Of a DNA stretch of 64,000 bases, positions 51,797-63,811 are shown in pieces. How positions within the stretch are numbered: position 1 is the stretch's first letter; every line of letters starts with the position of its first letter. Source of the stretch: Ampullaceana balthica (Eukaryota; Mollusca; Gastropoda; Lymnaeidae); assembly GCA_944989445.1 (NCBI GenBank), contig CALYLW010000017.1, positions 10,001 through 74,000 on the forward strand, in the 5' to 3' direction. The notes beneath the pieces are model-generated. The model ran no database searches, had not been told where the DNA came from, and was given only the letters and a program-made list of their open reading frames with translations. Made by a program: the position numbers and the translations under genes.

Positions 51797-54100
51797 CGAG
51801 CGATGCCACTTAAACGCGGACCTACCATCACCTTTACTTTCCACTACCGTTGTCCAACCACTGCTGTGTGTCATACTGCGTCCTGCCACCCTTGTGTCCT
51901 GCCACTGTCTTGACATTTCGCTACCGTGTCCTGCCACTTCTTTGCTCTATCACGAATGTGTCCCGCTGCTTCAGTGTCCAGCCGATACTTCGTTTTTTTC
52001 CCTTACCATCACCACCGTTAACATTTCCTCCCATTACCATGCCCATTCACCGTAGACAGTCTGGTATAAAAGAAATCAAGTGATAAACGTCGTGGGAAAT
52101 TTGACCTGCCCTTGAAATTGAAGTTTGGAGGTCGTATAAAATCTGACTACCACCTTTTGTTCTAACCTAATGACCTGTTGTACATGTGACATTCAACTAA
52201 CCCTGTGCTTGCTCATTGTCACCCCCCCCTCTCCCGTCCGTCCCATCCATTTTCCCAATGTATAGCACAGCCACGCCATCAGCGATATGGAATTTCTGTC
52301 GTAACCCTTGTTTAACATGTCACCGTAACAAAGACACAAGCACCCGCATGTCGTAACGAACATACCTGAGCAACAATAATCGTACATTTTTAACTTCACG
52401 GATGGAGAACTACATTCAACCCTTGAAACCTTTATCTTCGTCTTCCTCCCCCCCCCCTTTCTTAATTAATCCCACGTGCTTTTGTTATTTAAGACAAAAA
52501 AAATATTTTTTTTGTACAATACCACCGGAGACAAATGCAACATCTTCTGAATACTTAATCAATAGGTAGCACGACGAGAACGCGGTGCGGCATGCAAAAA
52601 ACAAAGAAGAGCTCCCAGGTGAGTGGGGGTGGGGGGGGACACACCACCGCGGCTCTTACTGGGCCACGTATGATCCCCCGTTTGAAAATGATCGCCAATT
52701 ATATTCAAATCCCGCCAGACAAATTAAGACATGAAATTGCAAACGGGATTGATTGGCGTGTGTGTGTGTGTGCTGTGTGTGTGTGTGTGTATGTGTGGGT
52801 GGGAGGGTAGCTGTACGTGTGACAGTGGGTGGGTAGTTGTGGGTAAATGCATTAATTGTGCATCAACTGTTGAGCACAAGACTGAGTTTTCTCTGGGTAT
52901 CAATGCTCAGACCAATAAGAGACAGCCGAGGTGAGAGCCCTGAACTAAATTGATGCTCAGAACAGTATCCCTCTCTTGGCCAGTGAGTCTAATTGTAAGC
53001 ATTCGTTCAAAGGTAGTGTATCGCCCGCCTGCTGCGGGGCCATGTTCGATTGTTTAGTTGCAGTCGGCAGGTTAGGGTGTCCTGGTGGTGTTGGCTGACC
53101 AAGGAATTGGTCGTCGTTGCAATTTTGTGTGGACCAGATCTGAAAAAATTTTGGAAGCCGCCGAGTTGTAGATTAGTTTATTGCAATTAACGTAATTGTA
53201 ATACTTCAGAAACTTTACTTTTCTTTTAAATTTTTTCCTTCTTTTTTTAAATTCTTATTTTCTTGTAAATGGGTAATTGACTCATCCACATTGTTTGCCA
53301 CCGTTTCTCTCTCTCCATTTTCTCAAATCCACTGTCAGTACAGTGCGTGATATCAATGTCTGTAACGTGTGTGTAACGTAAATATCTGTATTGTGGTAGA
53401 GTCTCTTGTGCTTTGCCGGGATGGCGCCGAAGTGGTAGCGAGTCGAAGTAGGGAAAATTTCCACCCCTCCTTGTTAGGTCACATATGCTACTTAATCGAA
53501 TTATAACATGGATTCTCAAGTCTAAAGCGCCAAGAAGATGGAGCGGATAGAACGAATTTTGAACGCGGAATTAGAGGCTTTTTTGCGAACTGATACCAAG
53601 TGAATATTTAACACTACAAAATTATATCAAATAAATGCTCATTCGAATTCGAAATTGCAACCTATAAGCAGTATGGTGAGTATATTGTGTCAAGAACTAT
53701 CTCATCAAATTTCCCGATTGTCAAAGCTTTATGCAACACCAACAAAGTGAGGCAGGAAGTGAAAGTAACCCGATTCGATTATTTACGATTAATGAGACAT
53801 TTTAGAAACTAAAATTTTCAACGATCAAAATATATATAAAATTTGAAACATGTATGCGATCTGAGCTGATAATGTCATGTTTGTATTTTCTTTGAAATAT
53901 TTTAGAAAGAGTGGGCGGCATTTTCGACTTTGTGTCCTGGATATCCAGGCGACCGCTTCAGAAGTGACCGTTTCGGGGGGGAGGGGGTCCTCAGCTGTTA
54001 AGTCCCTTGGGGTCATGATGGCTGAGGGGGTCTTCCGTGAAGACCAATGAAGAGCACCTTGCTCGGGGTTGCTGATTTTCTTCCACATGTAGGATGTGTA
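51797..54100. other. Intergenic stretch of 2.3 kb, no recognised gene
   Basis: Includes TGTCCTGCCAC near-repeats at 51,880-51,945, (GT)n at 52,757-52,796, a C-run at 52,448-52,458 and a G-rich run at 53,976-53,988. Frames of 60-103 codons are unrecognised. Confidence 0.5.
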
Positions 54101-54110
54101 TTACACAAAA

Positions 54111-54824
54111 GTCTGTATTGTGTTACACATTTGTCTTGCGTTTGATGTAAAAGTCTGTATTGTGTTACACATTTGTCTTGCGTTTGATGTAAAAGTCTGT
54201 ATTGTGTTACACATTTGTCTGGTGTTTGATGTAAAAGTCTGTATTGTGTTACACATTTGTCTTGTGTTTGATGTAAAAGTCTGTATTGTGGTACACATTT
54301 GTCTTGTGTTTGATGTAAAAGTATGTATTGTGTTACACATTTGTCTTGTGTTTGATGAAAAAGTCTGTATTGTGTTACACATTTGTCTTGTGTTTGATGA
54401 AAAAGTCTGTATTGTGTTACACATTTGTCTTGTGTTTGATGTAAAAGTCTGTATTGTGTTACACATTTGTCTTGTGTTTGATGTAAAAGTCTGTATTGTG
54501 TTACACATTTGTCTTGTGTTTGATGTAAAAGTCTGTATTGTGTTACACATTTGTCTTGTGTTTGATGTAAAAGTCTGTATTGTGTTACACATTTGTCTTG
54601 TGTTTGATGTAAAAGTCTGTATTGTGGTACACATTTGTCTTGTGTTTGATGTAAAAGTCTGTATTGTGTTACACATTTGTCTTGTCTTTGATGTAAAAGT
54701 CTGTATTGTGTTACACATTTGTCTTGTGTTTGATGTAAAAGTCTGTATTGTGTTACACAATTGTCTTGCGTTTGATGTAAAAGTCTGTATTGTGTTACAC
54801 ATTTGTCTTGCGTTTGATGTAAGA
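54111..54824 (+). repeat. 42-bp array, 17 units
   Basis: The unit contains GTCTGTATTGTGTTACACAT, TTGTCTTG(T/C)GTTTG and ATGTAAAA. Spacing is exactly 42 bp from 54,111 to 54,783. Units 1-2 and 16-17 have CTTGCGTTT; the inner units have CTTGTGTTT (unit 3 CTGGTGTTT, one CTTGTCTTT). Degenerate pieces continue to about 54,890. Because 42 bp is 14 codons, it creates long frames on both strands that are not genes. Confidence 0.97.
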
Positions 54825-54890
54825 TTCTGTAATGTGTGCCAATGTCTGTTTCTAATGTGTAATGTTAATGTATGTATTGTGTGATCTAAT

Positions 54891-55567
54891 GTATCTGTAT
54901 CACAATTTGTTGATGTCTGTATTTTATATTTTTTGTAGTTTAAATTTCTTTAATGCTAATCGTGTGGCCTTTATTGCGTTTATTGTAGGGTTTGTAGTTC
55001 AAATTTCCGCCTAGAAATTAATGTAAAGGTCTGAATTGTGCGTTTTGTTGTAAGTTTCTGCTCCACATGTAGACATGCCTATATCGCTGTATCAACGCCA
55101 CCAAAGTAAGAGACTTTTCCAGAGTTTGTGTAATTGTTCAAAATTGAGGCCAATCTTCTCGTTACGCCTGGCATCAAAAGAAAAAACGTCTCGCTGCGAA
55201 AAAAAAATAATACAGGTATCGACTTAGGCTAATCACCTGTGTAATAACTTCCTTGTATTTTAAAAATAATTTCTAAAGCTTGAGATAGTTCGATACTATG
55301 AAATAGATACAGTGTATGTAGCATTTCATTAACTTATGAAACATGTAATTATTGTAAAAATTATCCTTTCACAACTGTGATACAATTTATTAACCTTTCA
55401 ATACATTTTTACAATGAAAATAAAAAAAATAATTTAAAGAGAGACATTTTTCGCTTTACAATTGAAAGAAAAGATGTAAAGTTGTGTAGCTTAAAGTCGT
55501 AAGGTGGTTCAGGGAGGGGGGCGTACGGAGGGGGAGCACTTACCTATAACTGGCACAAGTAAGCACT
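54891..55567. other. AT-rich spacer, nothing recognised
   Basis: No coding signal. GTTTGTAGTTTAAATTT-like words recur near 54,935 and 54,990. Confidence 0.5.
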
Positions 55568-55815
55568 GAGCACATACAGTGATGTTGAGCACATACAGTG
55601 ATGTGAGCACATACAGTGATGTGAGCACATACAGTGATGTGAGCACATACAGTGATGTGAGCACATACAGTAATGTGAGGACATACAGTAATGTGAGCAC
55701 ATACAGTGATGTGAGCACATACAGTGATGTGAGCACATACAGTGATGTGAGCACATACAGTGATGTGAGCACATACAGTGATGTGAGCACATACAGTGAT
55801 GTGAGCACAGAGAGC
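55568..55815 (+). repeat. 18-bp array, 14 units
   Basis: The unit is GAGCACATACAGTGATGT. One extra T after unit 1; one unit reads GAGGAC and two GTAATGT. Looser GTGAA...AATTTA(A/G)TAATGTG repeats continue to about 55,885. Confidence 0.95.
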
Positions 55816-55885
55816 AAATTTAGTTATGTGAAAATAGTGAATCAATTTAATAATGTGAAGACAATGAGTGAATTTAGTAATGTGG

Positions 55886-56631
55886 GGAGTTGGGTAAATT
55901 TAATAATTTTAAATAACTTTTATTAAAAGAAAATTACTTTAAAATTTGTAAAAGAAGATTCAAAAAGTAATTTTTTTTTAGTTTTGACTTGTCCAACGTC
56001 TTTAATGGTGTTCGATGACGTCATGTTTCACGAGAGCTACATCAGAGCAACATCAAAGATATATATGTAACTGGTGATCTATAACAGTTTCTATAGTGAA
56101 GATGACCGATTTAGTAGTGCTATGTGATATAACGGGGTAGAATCGAAATGGATACAGATATTTAAAAAAAAATTGTATTAAGCGTTCAAAATTAATAGAA
56201 TAAAGCTGGTAGAGTAAATAAAAACAACTCCACTTCAGTGATCGAATTGAAAAGAACTCGAACATGCGCAGATCTGCTATTTATGGCGCACATATCGGCT
56301 ATTTGTGGCGCCTTGGTGGCAGGTATTTTTTGCGCCCCCTGTGGCAGGCAGTTCTGGCGGCCGAAGTCGGGCCTCGCGTCACAATGGCCGCTAATTGAGT
56401 TCTCCCGTTAACTGACGACCCGCTTACCACACGACTCCCGCCAATTACGGGCTGCACGTGAACAGGTGGGGAGCGAGCACGCGAGCTTCGTCTGCTCAAT
56501 AACTTGTAGCCTCAGGAGGGGAGCGATTTCACACGCCAGGGGCGTGAACATCGGAAAACTCTCATACGGTCGTGACTACATGCTTCTCAGCGTTCGGCGC
56601 ATCAAAGAGATTGAGAATGCATTGCGCGTTT
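55886..56631. other. Intergenic stretch, CpG-rich towards its right end
   Basis: AT-rich to about 56,260, then CpG-rich with GGCGC words (56,280-56,470), leading into the next array. Unrecognised frames only. Confidence 0.5.
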
Positions 56632-57170
56632 GTGTGGCTCCTATATCCAAGAGCTTGTGCGTTAGCTGTGGGTCTGTGTGGCTCATATATCCAAGAGCGT
56701 GTGCTTCAGCTGTGGGTTTGTGTGGCTCCTATATCCAAGAGCGTGTGCGTCAGCTGTGGGTCTGTGTGGCTCCTATATCCAAGAGCGTGTGCGTCAGCTG
56801 TGGGTCTGTGTGGCTCCTATATCCAAGAGCGTGTGCGTCAGCTGTGGGTTTGTGTGGCTCCTATATTCCAAGAGCGTGTGCGTCAGCTGTGGATTTGTGT
56901 GGCTCCTATATCCAAGAGTGTGTGCGTCAGCTGTGGGTCTGTGTGGCTCCTATATCCAAGAGCGTGTGCGTCAGATGTGGGTCTGTGTGGCTCCTATATC
57001 CAAGAGCGTGTGCGTCAGCTGTGGGTTTGTGTGGCTCCTATATTCCAAGAGCGTGTGCGTCAGCTGTGGGTTTGTGTGGCTCCTATATCCAAGAGCGTGT
57101 GCGTCAGCTGTGGGTCTGTGTGGCTCCTATATCCAAGAGCGTGTGCGTCAGCTGTGGGTCTGTGTGGCTC
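56632..57170 (+). repeat. 44-bp array, about 12 units
   Basis: The unit contains GTGTGGCTCCTATATCCAAG, AGCGTGTGCGTCAGCTG and TGGGT(C/T)T. Two units have an extra T (TATATTCC) and are 45 bp, which rotates the reading frame, so three overlapping frames stay open; none is a gene. Confidence 0.96.
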
Positions 57171-57425
57171 TTAATTTAAAGTGATGTGAATAAATGTGGT
57201 TGTGATGATGTCGCAAAAAGATGGAAGTCTACGCTTTGAGAAGTGGGGGCGGGGAGGGGGCTCCTTAAATACCCAACAACATGAAGTTCGGGAAATTTTC
57301 AAGTAATCACGTGATCGATCTTGAACTTTTCATTCCCGAATCATTATCATTGCGTTGTGATCACAAATATAATTATGTATATTTTCCGACGTGAAGCAAT
57401 GACAAAGTCGTTATTTTCTGTCTGT
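57171..57425. other. Spacer, nothing recognised
   Basis: Short G-rich run at 57,246-57,260. No gene. Confidence 0.5.
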
Positions 57426-57591
<166 letters not shown>

Positions 57592-57759
57592 GTTCCACAT
57601 AAAAGTATGTTGACACATCCGATTCAGGTGACCAACATTTGAAAAGACCAGCACCCCCTCCCCCCCACAAACTTTAATTACTCACACTCCCCTCTTGTAT
57701 CCCTCTAAACCACCACCATTCCATCTTTTTTTTTAAAAAGCATTCCTTTAAAAGATGAA

Positions 57760-57957
57760 CTAATCCTCCAGTCTCCAGTGGTAGACCAGGGCCACGCCCA
57801 CAACGACAAAGACGTCTAACAACTGCCAGGAAGTTGCAGGCTGAGCACCGGGCCGTATCATTAGGGAGACCTTGAAGATTGTCAGCATCAACCCGAACGT
57901 CCCCCTTTTCCCCCAGAATTTACTCGCGTTATCACGCAGGTGTACGGGGAGGAACAA
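57760..57957 (-). CDS. Unidentified 65-residue frame with two hydrophobic segments (possible exon)
   Basis: I do not recognise a gene. The minus-strand frame has two hydrophobic stretches, TFGLMLTIFKVSLMI and LLDVFVVVGVALVYHW, joined by RPGAQPATSWQ, then RLED and a stop. The layout (amphipathic helix ending in Lys plus hydrophobics, short loop, Trp, then L-D-hydrophobics) is reminiscent of the S2-S3 region of voltage-gated cation channels. That is impression only. A stop codon lies immediately upstream in frame, no Met starts it, and no convincing splice acceptor precedes it. Composition is balanced and more gene-like than nearby AT-rich DNA. It could be a last exon, a decayed exon or chance. 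Confidence 0.2.
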   Translation of the reverse strand: MFLPVHLRDNASKFWGKRGTFGLMLTIFKVSLMIRPGAQPATSWQLLDVFVVVGVALVYHWRLED

Positions 57958-60879
57958 TCACCTTTCTGCGCCGAAACCTTCACAGGTATTCTCTTCGCAC
58001 ACTCGAAACATTTACTTCAGGTGACGCCTCTGTCACGGGTGGATTCAATAACACTCTCCCAACTGTCCATGTCCCTCGATTCCCGTAAACGGTTCTCAAC
58101 CCGTTTCGCTTCATCGGGCACGCCGCCCCCACCCCTCTATTTTTTTTTGCTTTTGTTCCAGCGAAATGCATTCCCCACTCCATGGCTTACAGTCTCATCC
58201 CCCCTCCCCCCCCGACCATCAAAGCACCTCTCTTTCCCGGCAAGCCTTTTGTTTTACCACATGCCTTCCGCACGCGCTTGTTAATTGCCCCATTCAGCGC
58301 GCTCCTTGGTGTGTGCAGATAAAAACCTTTCTCCGTCTTGGTGATGAGTCCGACGACGACACCAGAGGTGGAAGTGTGTGGGGGGTGGGGGAGGGGGAGA
58401 TCAGATGGGAGCCCTAAAGACAAAGGCGTTAATGTGGAAAGGGGTGGGGGTGGGGTCGGTGCTTTAAGCGCGGCCCTGTCAGAGCTCCTGGAGTCAAATG
58501 TTGAGATTTATTGACATTTGAACTTAGGTGCTGACCAATGTCCACTCTTAGGTTCACTGGTCCGTATGTAAAAATAGAAAACTTGCGCGCAAAATGACAC
58601 AGCATCCATTTTTTCGGCGCAAAATTTTACACCCCCCCCCCAACACACAAATTATATTACGGTATCTTTTTTCATAAATTTGTTGCTCGGTAATTTTTAA
58701 ACTGCTTCGCTGCGTCGATTAGATATATGCGACGCCGCGCAGCTAAAGGGAACATTGGTGCTGACAACTTTGCCATGGACACGGGTGATTTAACTCATTA
58801 CAAAATATTTTTAAACACGTTAACATTAGTGTTGCCGTGTTAAAAATTGTGTTCAAATGTTACAAAAAGTTATTAGCATAGTATGTAAAAATTATAATAA
58901 AATGCCTTTTTTGAATTATTATTTTTTTTGTTTTCGTTTTCTTTACAGAAATTTAATTTTATACAATAAAAAATATATTCAGCTGTTTTTATTTAATTTT
59001 TTTTTCTAATTTAAAAAATATTTTTTACGACAAAAATTTAAGAACTGTATTTTCTACCGTTAAATCTTTTTTGTCGAATTTAAAAATAAAATAAAAAGGA
59101 TTAAAAATGTATGCTTGTTAATTTGAAAATTTTAATTTACAAATAATCCACAAAGAAAATTGTTTAGAATAAAATTTTAGTTAATCGTTTCCAAGTACAT
59201 TATATGAGTCAGTCCTTTTCCAGACAAAAAACTAAAGAAAAATTAGTTTTAAAAATATTTATTTAAAAATAATTCGATTTTTTAAAGAAATGCACTAACA
59301 GATTAAACAAAATATTCTAGCTTACCTATCTATATTTGAACATTGTCATATTTGTTAAGAATAAACAAAAAATTGTGGTGCGCAAAGTGAATATATGTTA
59401 AATACTTTTATTGGCGTGATACAGTTTGGTAAAGATTGACATTGATTGAGGAGATGGTGACGCCCCCTGATTAGTTGAGGCAAACAGACTCCATCAGGCT
59501 AAGCGCATATCAACCAAAACTTTGGGCACTCTGACAATGTTTGGCCCACTACTCACCTGGCTAGCCTCGGGACCCGAACCTCATGAGCTGGCAACTGAGG
59601 GGGGAGGGGTGAGGGGGGATAGGCTGACGGAGACAGAGGGCGTGGATTGAGAGAGGGGGAAAAAAGAGGTAAAGGATGATGTGACGAACGAGAGGAATAC
59701 ATTTAAAAGATATGCATGTAAATTATTGTTTGTAGGAGGAAGAGGGACTGGGATGAATTGCAATGAAACATATCATGGCTTTAGTCAAAGCAAATGATCA
59801 AGTCAGGTCAGAATGTCTTCACTTTAAGCAACGTTATAAATGAGTGGAGATTGAGACTTATTTGTCCAAACTCAGCTATATACGATACTAGTGTATAGCT
59901 ATTGTGATAATATAGTGTTATTGTGATACTTATTGCAAAACTATTGCACTAAGAAAATAATAATAAATATTTAAAGACTGTATTCACGTTGATGTACAAT
60001 AAAATTTTCTTCCGGAAAATTGATGACAATGAGCCTGGCAAGGTCACGGCCGCCGACTCTGACGTCACATCTACGAGTCCTACCACGGTTGCTGCTATCC
60101 TGACATATGGACTGAGGTAAATTTGGTAACTCCATTGATTTGACTAAAGACTTATCAACAAACAACCTGAGAGATTGTGTTAATAATTTGACTTGGAGTG
60201 GTTCTTTGCGCCGATGGTCCTCAAAGTATTATTCAAAATATATGCGAATCGACACGGCATAGTCAAAATATTTAATACTCGCTCTAAATTAACATGAAGA
60301 ACTTTTTCGATTAGATTCCAAATTTGCCTAGTTTCCAAAGGGTCAATGTTCCAAATTTCAAAAATAAATCAATTTCACTTATATAGTCTATAAATCAAAT
60401 GTTCCCATAATTTTTTTTCGGGTGATTACCCCCAGCCCCTTAAAAAAAATAAATAAATACAAGCAAAGTTTCCCCTCGACCCCGATTCAAACTGAAAAAG
60501 GCATTTTTAATAAGGTAATTAAAAAACAAGAATAGTCTTTTTTTTGTGTTAGTATAATATAAATTAAATTTTGTTAAGCAATTCATTTAAAGCGATGGTT
60601 GAAATATCATGTTACTAACCATCCTCGCAAAATTCGCGAGTGAATTTTTTTTAACGCCAAACTCTTGTCATTCTCATTATTTAATTACTTTATTTGTTAT
60701 GTTTGTACTCGAAAAAAATATTTGAAAATCCACTCTCGCTGAGATATGAAACTGAACATCGAAAATTTGAAAAATCGTAACATTTTGGTATAAATCAGAA
60801 TTGTGTAAGTAATTTTTCATAACTCAAGCATTCCGCAAATCCAAGAAATCGTCTTGTAATTAGTCGGGAATGCCTGCTC
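57958..60879. other. Intergenic stretch of 2.9 kb, no recognised gene
   Basis: Pyrimidine/C-rich at 58,115-58,215, G-rich at 58,375-58,460, and extremely AT-rich at 58,800-59,400. Overlapping frames at 57,980-58,423 are unrecognised. Confidence 0.5.
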
Positions 60880-61135
60880 ATCATGGGAATCAAAGGATGG
60901 ATTTCATGTCGATGCAGGTTTTTTTCTCTTCCAATTTCAGCTCAGGGAAGTAGCACTGGAGTTCGTTTTCAAGAGATGCCGAGTAATCTCCTCTTCCAAA
61001 TGTGAATTTATTTTACCATTAGGTTCATCTACCACACTGCAGAGTTTCTCAAACATGGCAATATTTCTTTTTCTTCGCCAGTTTTTCAACTTGAATAAAA
61101 ATGCCCCGAAATTATCGTGAAATACGATCATATCC
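60880..61135 (-). pseudogene. hAT transposase fragment (ZBED/GTF2IRD2-like type), frameshifted
   Basis: The minus-strand frame 60,937-61,131 reads DNFGAFLFKLKNWRRKRN, IAMFEKLCSVVDE and then a helical EEEITRHL. It continues in the next frame with SLENELQCYFPELKLEE. The order AFxxKLxxW...N(x)AMFxxL...LExEaQxYFPEL is the middle segment of a widespread animal hAT transposase type, also found in domesticated genes such as ZBED and GTF2IRD2 relatives (recalled family knowledge). Here the frame changes near 60,980 and stops follow after MKSIL, so the copy is dead. Neither the catalytic residues nor the WW-containing C-terminal domain is present. No terminal repeats were found nearby. About 80 residues remain of a protein normally 500 or more residues long. 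Confidence 0.6.
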
Positions 61136-62249
61136 GTTTCATTTCCCCGAAGTTTAGGCTAAGCCTATTTCGTTGTTCTAATATAACTTCTTGAAATATT
61201 TTTTTTTCTTTTTCAACCAAGACTTGTCGTTAAAAAAGACCAAAAGGTTATGTTTCCTTAGCACTTCCGGGAACAACTTTAAGGCACCATTAAAAATAAA
61301 AAAATGCATGATATTGATTTTTAAAAAAACTTTTACTTTAAAAGTTGGTGACCCCAAAGTAAACCATAGGCTGGGATGGGAACCCGTGCTTTAAGTAGAA
61401 CTGTATTTTTTTTTAATGTTATCAATCATCGAATATTAACAGCACTGCATAGTTCATATAGTATCCCAATACCAGCAAGATTCCAAACTTAAAACGATTT
61501 GAAGTTAAAAAGAAATCCCAAATTTTACGAATATAAAAAAATTCACAAAATTCTCAGAACTTCTAAAAGATTCTAAATTTCAAGAATATTTCATAATTAA
61601 GATTACTGAAAACTTAAACCGAAATTCCAAATTTGAATGAATTTTGGAAAGTAGTTTTTTTCTTCTGTTTTTTTCCCCTTAATTCTTTTTCTGGGCTATT
61701 TTGGACCAAGAAAACTTCCATAAGGACGTAAACATAGTGCATTACTGCGTGTTTCTTTAATATGAAGGCCTATTGTCAATAGCATAATTCAAAATTTACT
61801 AGTGTGCTGAAGTTTGATGTGCAAACTATTATATTAATTTTTATATTATACACGAAAAATCTTGTCTGTAGAATTAAATTCGAAATTTCAGATTTAGTCA
61901 GGAATATTCTTGAACCCCTCAGAAGTATCTCCTCCATATTTACCCAAAAGCCGATTACTTATTTTGTTTGAGAACCCATGTAGTTTAGGCAAAAAGATAA
62001 ACACAATTACTTTAATTAACTGCTTAATAGACACATTATGGCAGGCACACATAAACCTAAAATACATGCAGCTCTTCAATTTGTGAGGCGATAAAAAAAC
62101 AAACAGGGCCAGAAATACCACAGGAAAGACAAACATTGAGAAATTGTGACACTAGCTGTAGAACTCCGTGCTGATAATGGGCAAAGCTAAATATCGCAAT
62201 CAATAAACAAAGCAAAGTCAATAATCATTAGGACAAACACTTTATTTTT
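61136..62249. other. AT-rich intergenic stretch, no recognised gene
   Basis: Words such as ATTCCAAATTT and CAAGAAT recur loosely (61,480-61,650). No coding signal is seen. Confidence 0.5.
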
Positions 62250-63110
62250 AGACAATATTTCAATATGAAGAAAGTAGTTGACATTTAGACAGCTTTTAAA
62301 GTTTAGATAGTATTGGACATTTAGACAGTAGTAGATAATTAGACCGTATTTGCCTTTTATAAAGTAGTGGACATTTAGACAGTAGTGGACATTTAGAAAG
62401 TAGTGGAGGCATAGACAGTAGTGGGTAATTATATAGTATTTATTATACGTTGGGACAGTGTTGGACATTAAGCTTGTGACAGTATTTAGACAGTAATGGA
62501 GATTTAGACACGTGTATAGACAATGAGATAGTAGATACATTAAAATAGCAGGGTACAGTGCGATAGTAATTTACATTGCAAAAGTAGTGTACTTTTAATC
62601 GGTAGTGGACTTTGAGGCAGTAGTTAACAATATGCTGTATTGGAAATTTATAAAGTAGTGGACATTTAGACAGAAGTGGAAGTTTAGTGAAAGTAATCGA
62701 CATTTGACAGTAGTAGATATTTAGAAAGTAGTGGACATTTAGACAGTAGTGGACATTGAGACAGTACATGACAATAAGACCGTTTTGGACATTTAGAAAG
62801 CAGTGGACAATTAGACAGTAATGGAAATTTAGAAAGTATAATGAACATTAAGACAATATAGGACATTTAGACATTATTGGACATTTAGACAATAATAGAC
62901 ATTTAGACATAAGTAGACATTGAGATATGAGTGTACATTGCAATATTAAAGAGTGTACATTGCAGCAACAGTGTAATTTCAAATAACAGTGTACATTGAG
63001 ATTATTGTGTACATTGAAACAGTAGTTTACTTTTGAAATAGTAGTGGACTTTTTGTCAGTAGTGGACATTTATAGTAGTGGACATTAAGACAGTGATGGA
63101 TATTTAGACG
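62250..63110 (+). repeat. Decayed ~19-bp satellite
   Basis: Variants of GGACATTTAGACAGTAGT recur throughout at about 17-22-bp spacing; an estimated 40 or more units, heavily diverged. The Leu/Ser/Lys/Cys/Pro-rich frames on the minus strand are by-products. Confidence 0.8.
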
Positions 63111-63811
63111 ATGGCAGCCCCAAGCATAGTTTTAGTTTCAATGACATTTAAAAAAAAATTGGGTTTAATTTATCTATTTACGTTTGTAAAAGGGTCGTTT
63201 TTGCGACCAACACACTATTTTGTGTCCTTGTGTGTGTGTGTGTGTTTTTTGTTTGAAGTCCCCCATCACCCATGCCACTGCATAATTTACACACACACTT
63301 TTTTAGAGAAAGGGAGAAGAACTTACCCATTCAGATTAAAGACCTAATAAAAAATCATAGGAATCATCGAAATTATCCGACTTGTTAAATCTACAGATCC
63401 ATTCTGCAGAGTGGATGAATAATCATAACACAGAAAATGATGGCTTTAATGCTTGGCGCATGCAAGCCATGAAAATATCACAGGCTTCAAAGGACAATAA
63501 GCAAACAATAACATATCCGTCATATCCTTTTAATGATGGAGTCGTTGGTCGAATGATTTTAATCGAGCAGGACGAGGCTGTACACTCCGAACGTCACTAT
63601 TCTGAGGGTGGGGGTGATGTCAGGTGATGCAACATTATAGATTTTCCGATCGCACTACATACGTTTATAATGTGGAAGTCTCTTGTTTATGTTTAGAGAT
63701 TTACGTTACTGACCGGCGACTCAAGTCTATGTCTCCCGTTTGTCTGGCTGCGCAATAATTGGTTGGTACTGACGATTGTCTTTGGGTCTTAGAGCATCCA
63801 CTACCAAGGGG
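63111..63811. other. Spacer with short (GT)n, no recognised gene
   Basis: (TG)n at 63,229-63,246. The frame at 63,382-63,627 (WMNNHNTENDGFNAWRMQ...) is unrecognised. Confidence 0.5.

Noticed and set aside
54096..54884. 262- and 233-codon antisense frames
   Set aside because: By-products of the 42-bp array (14 codons per unit without stops).
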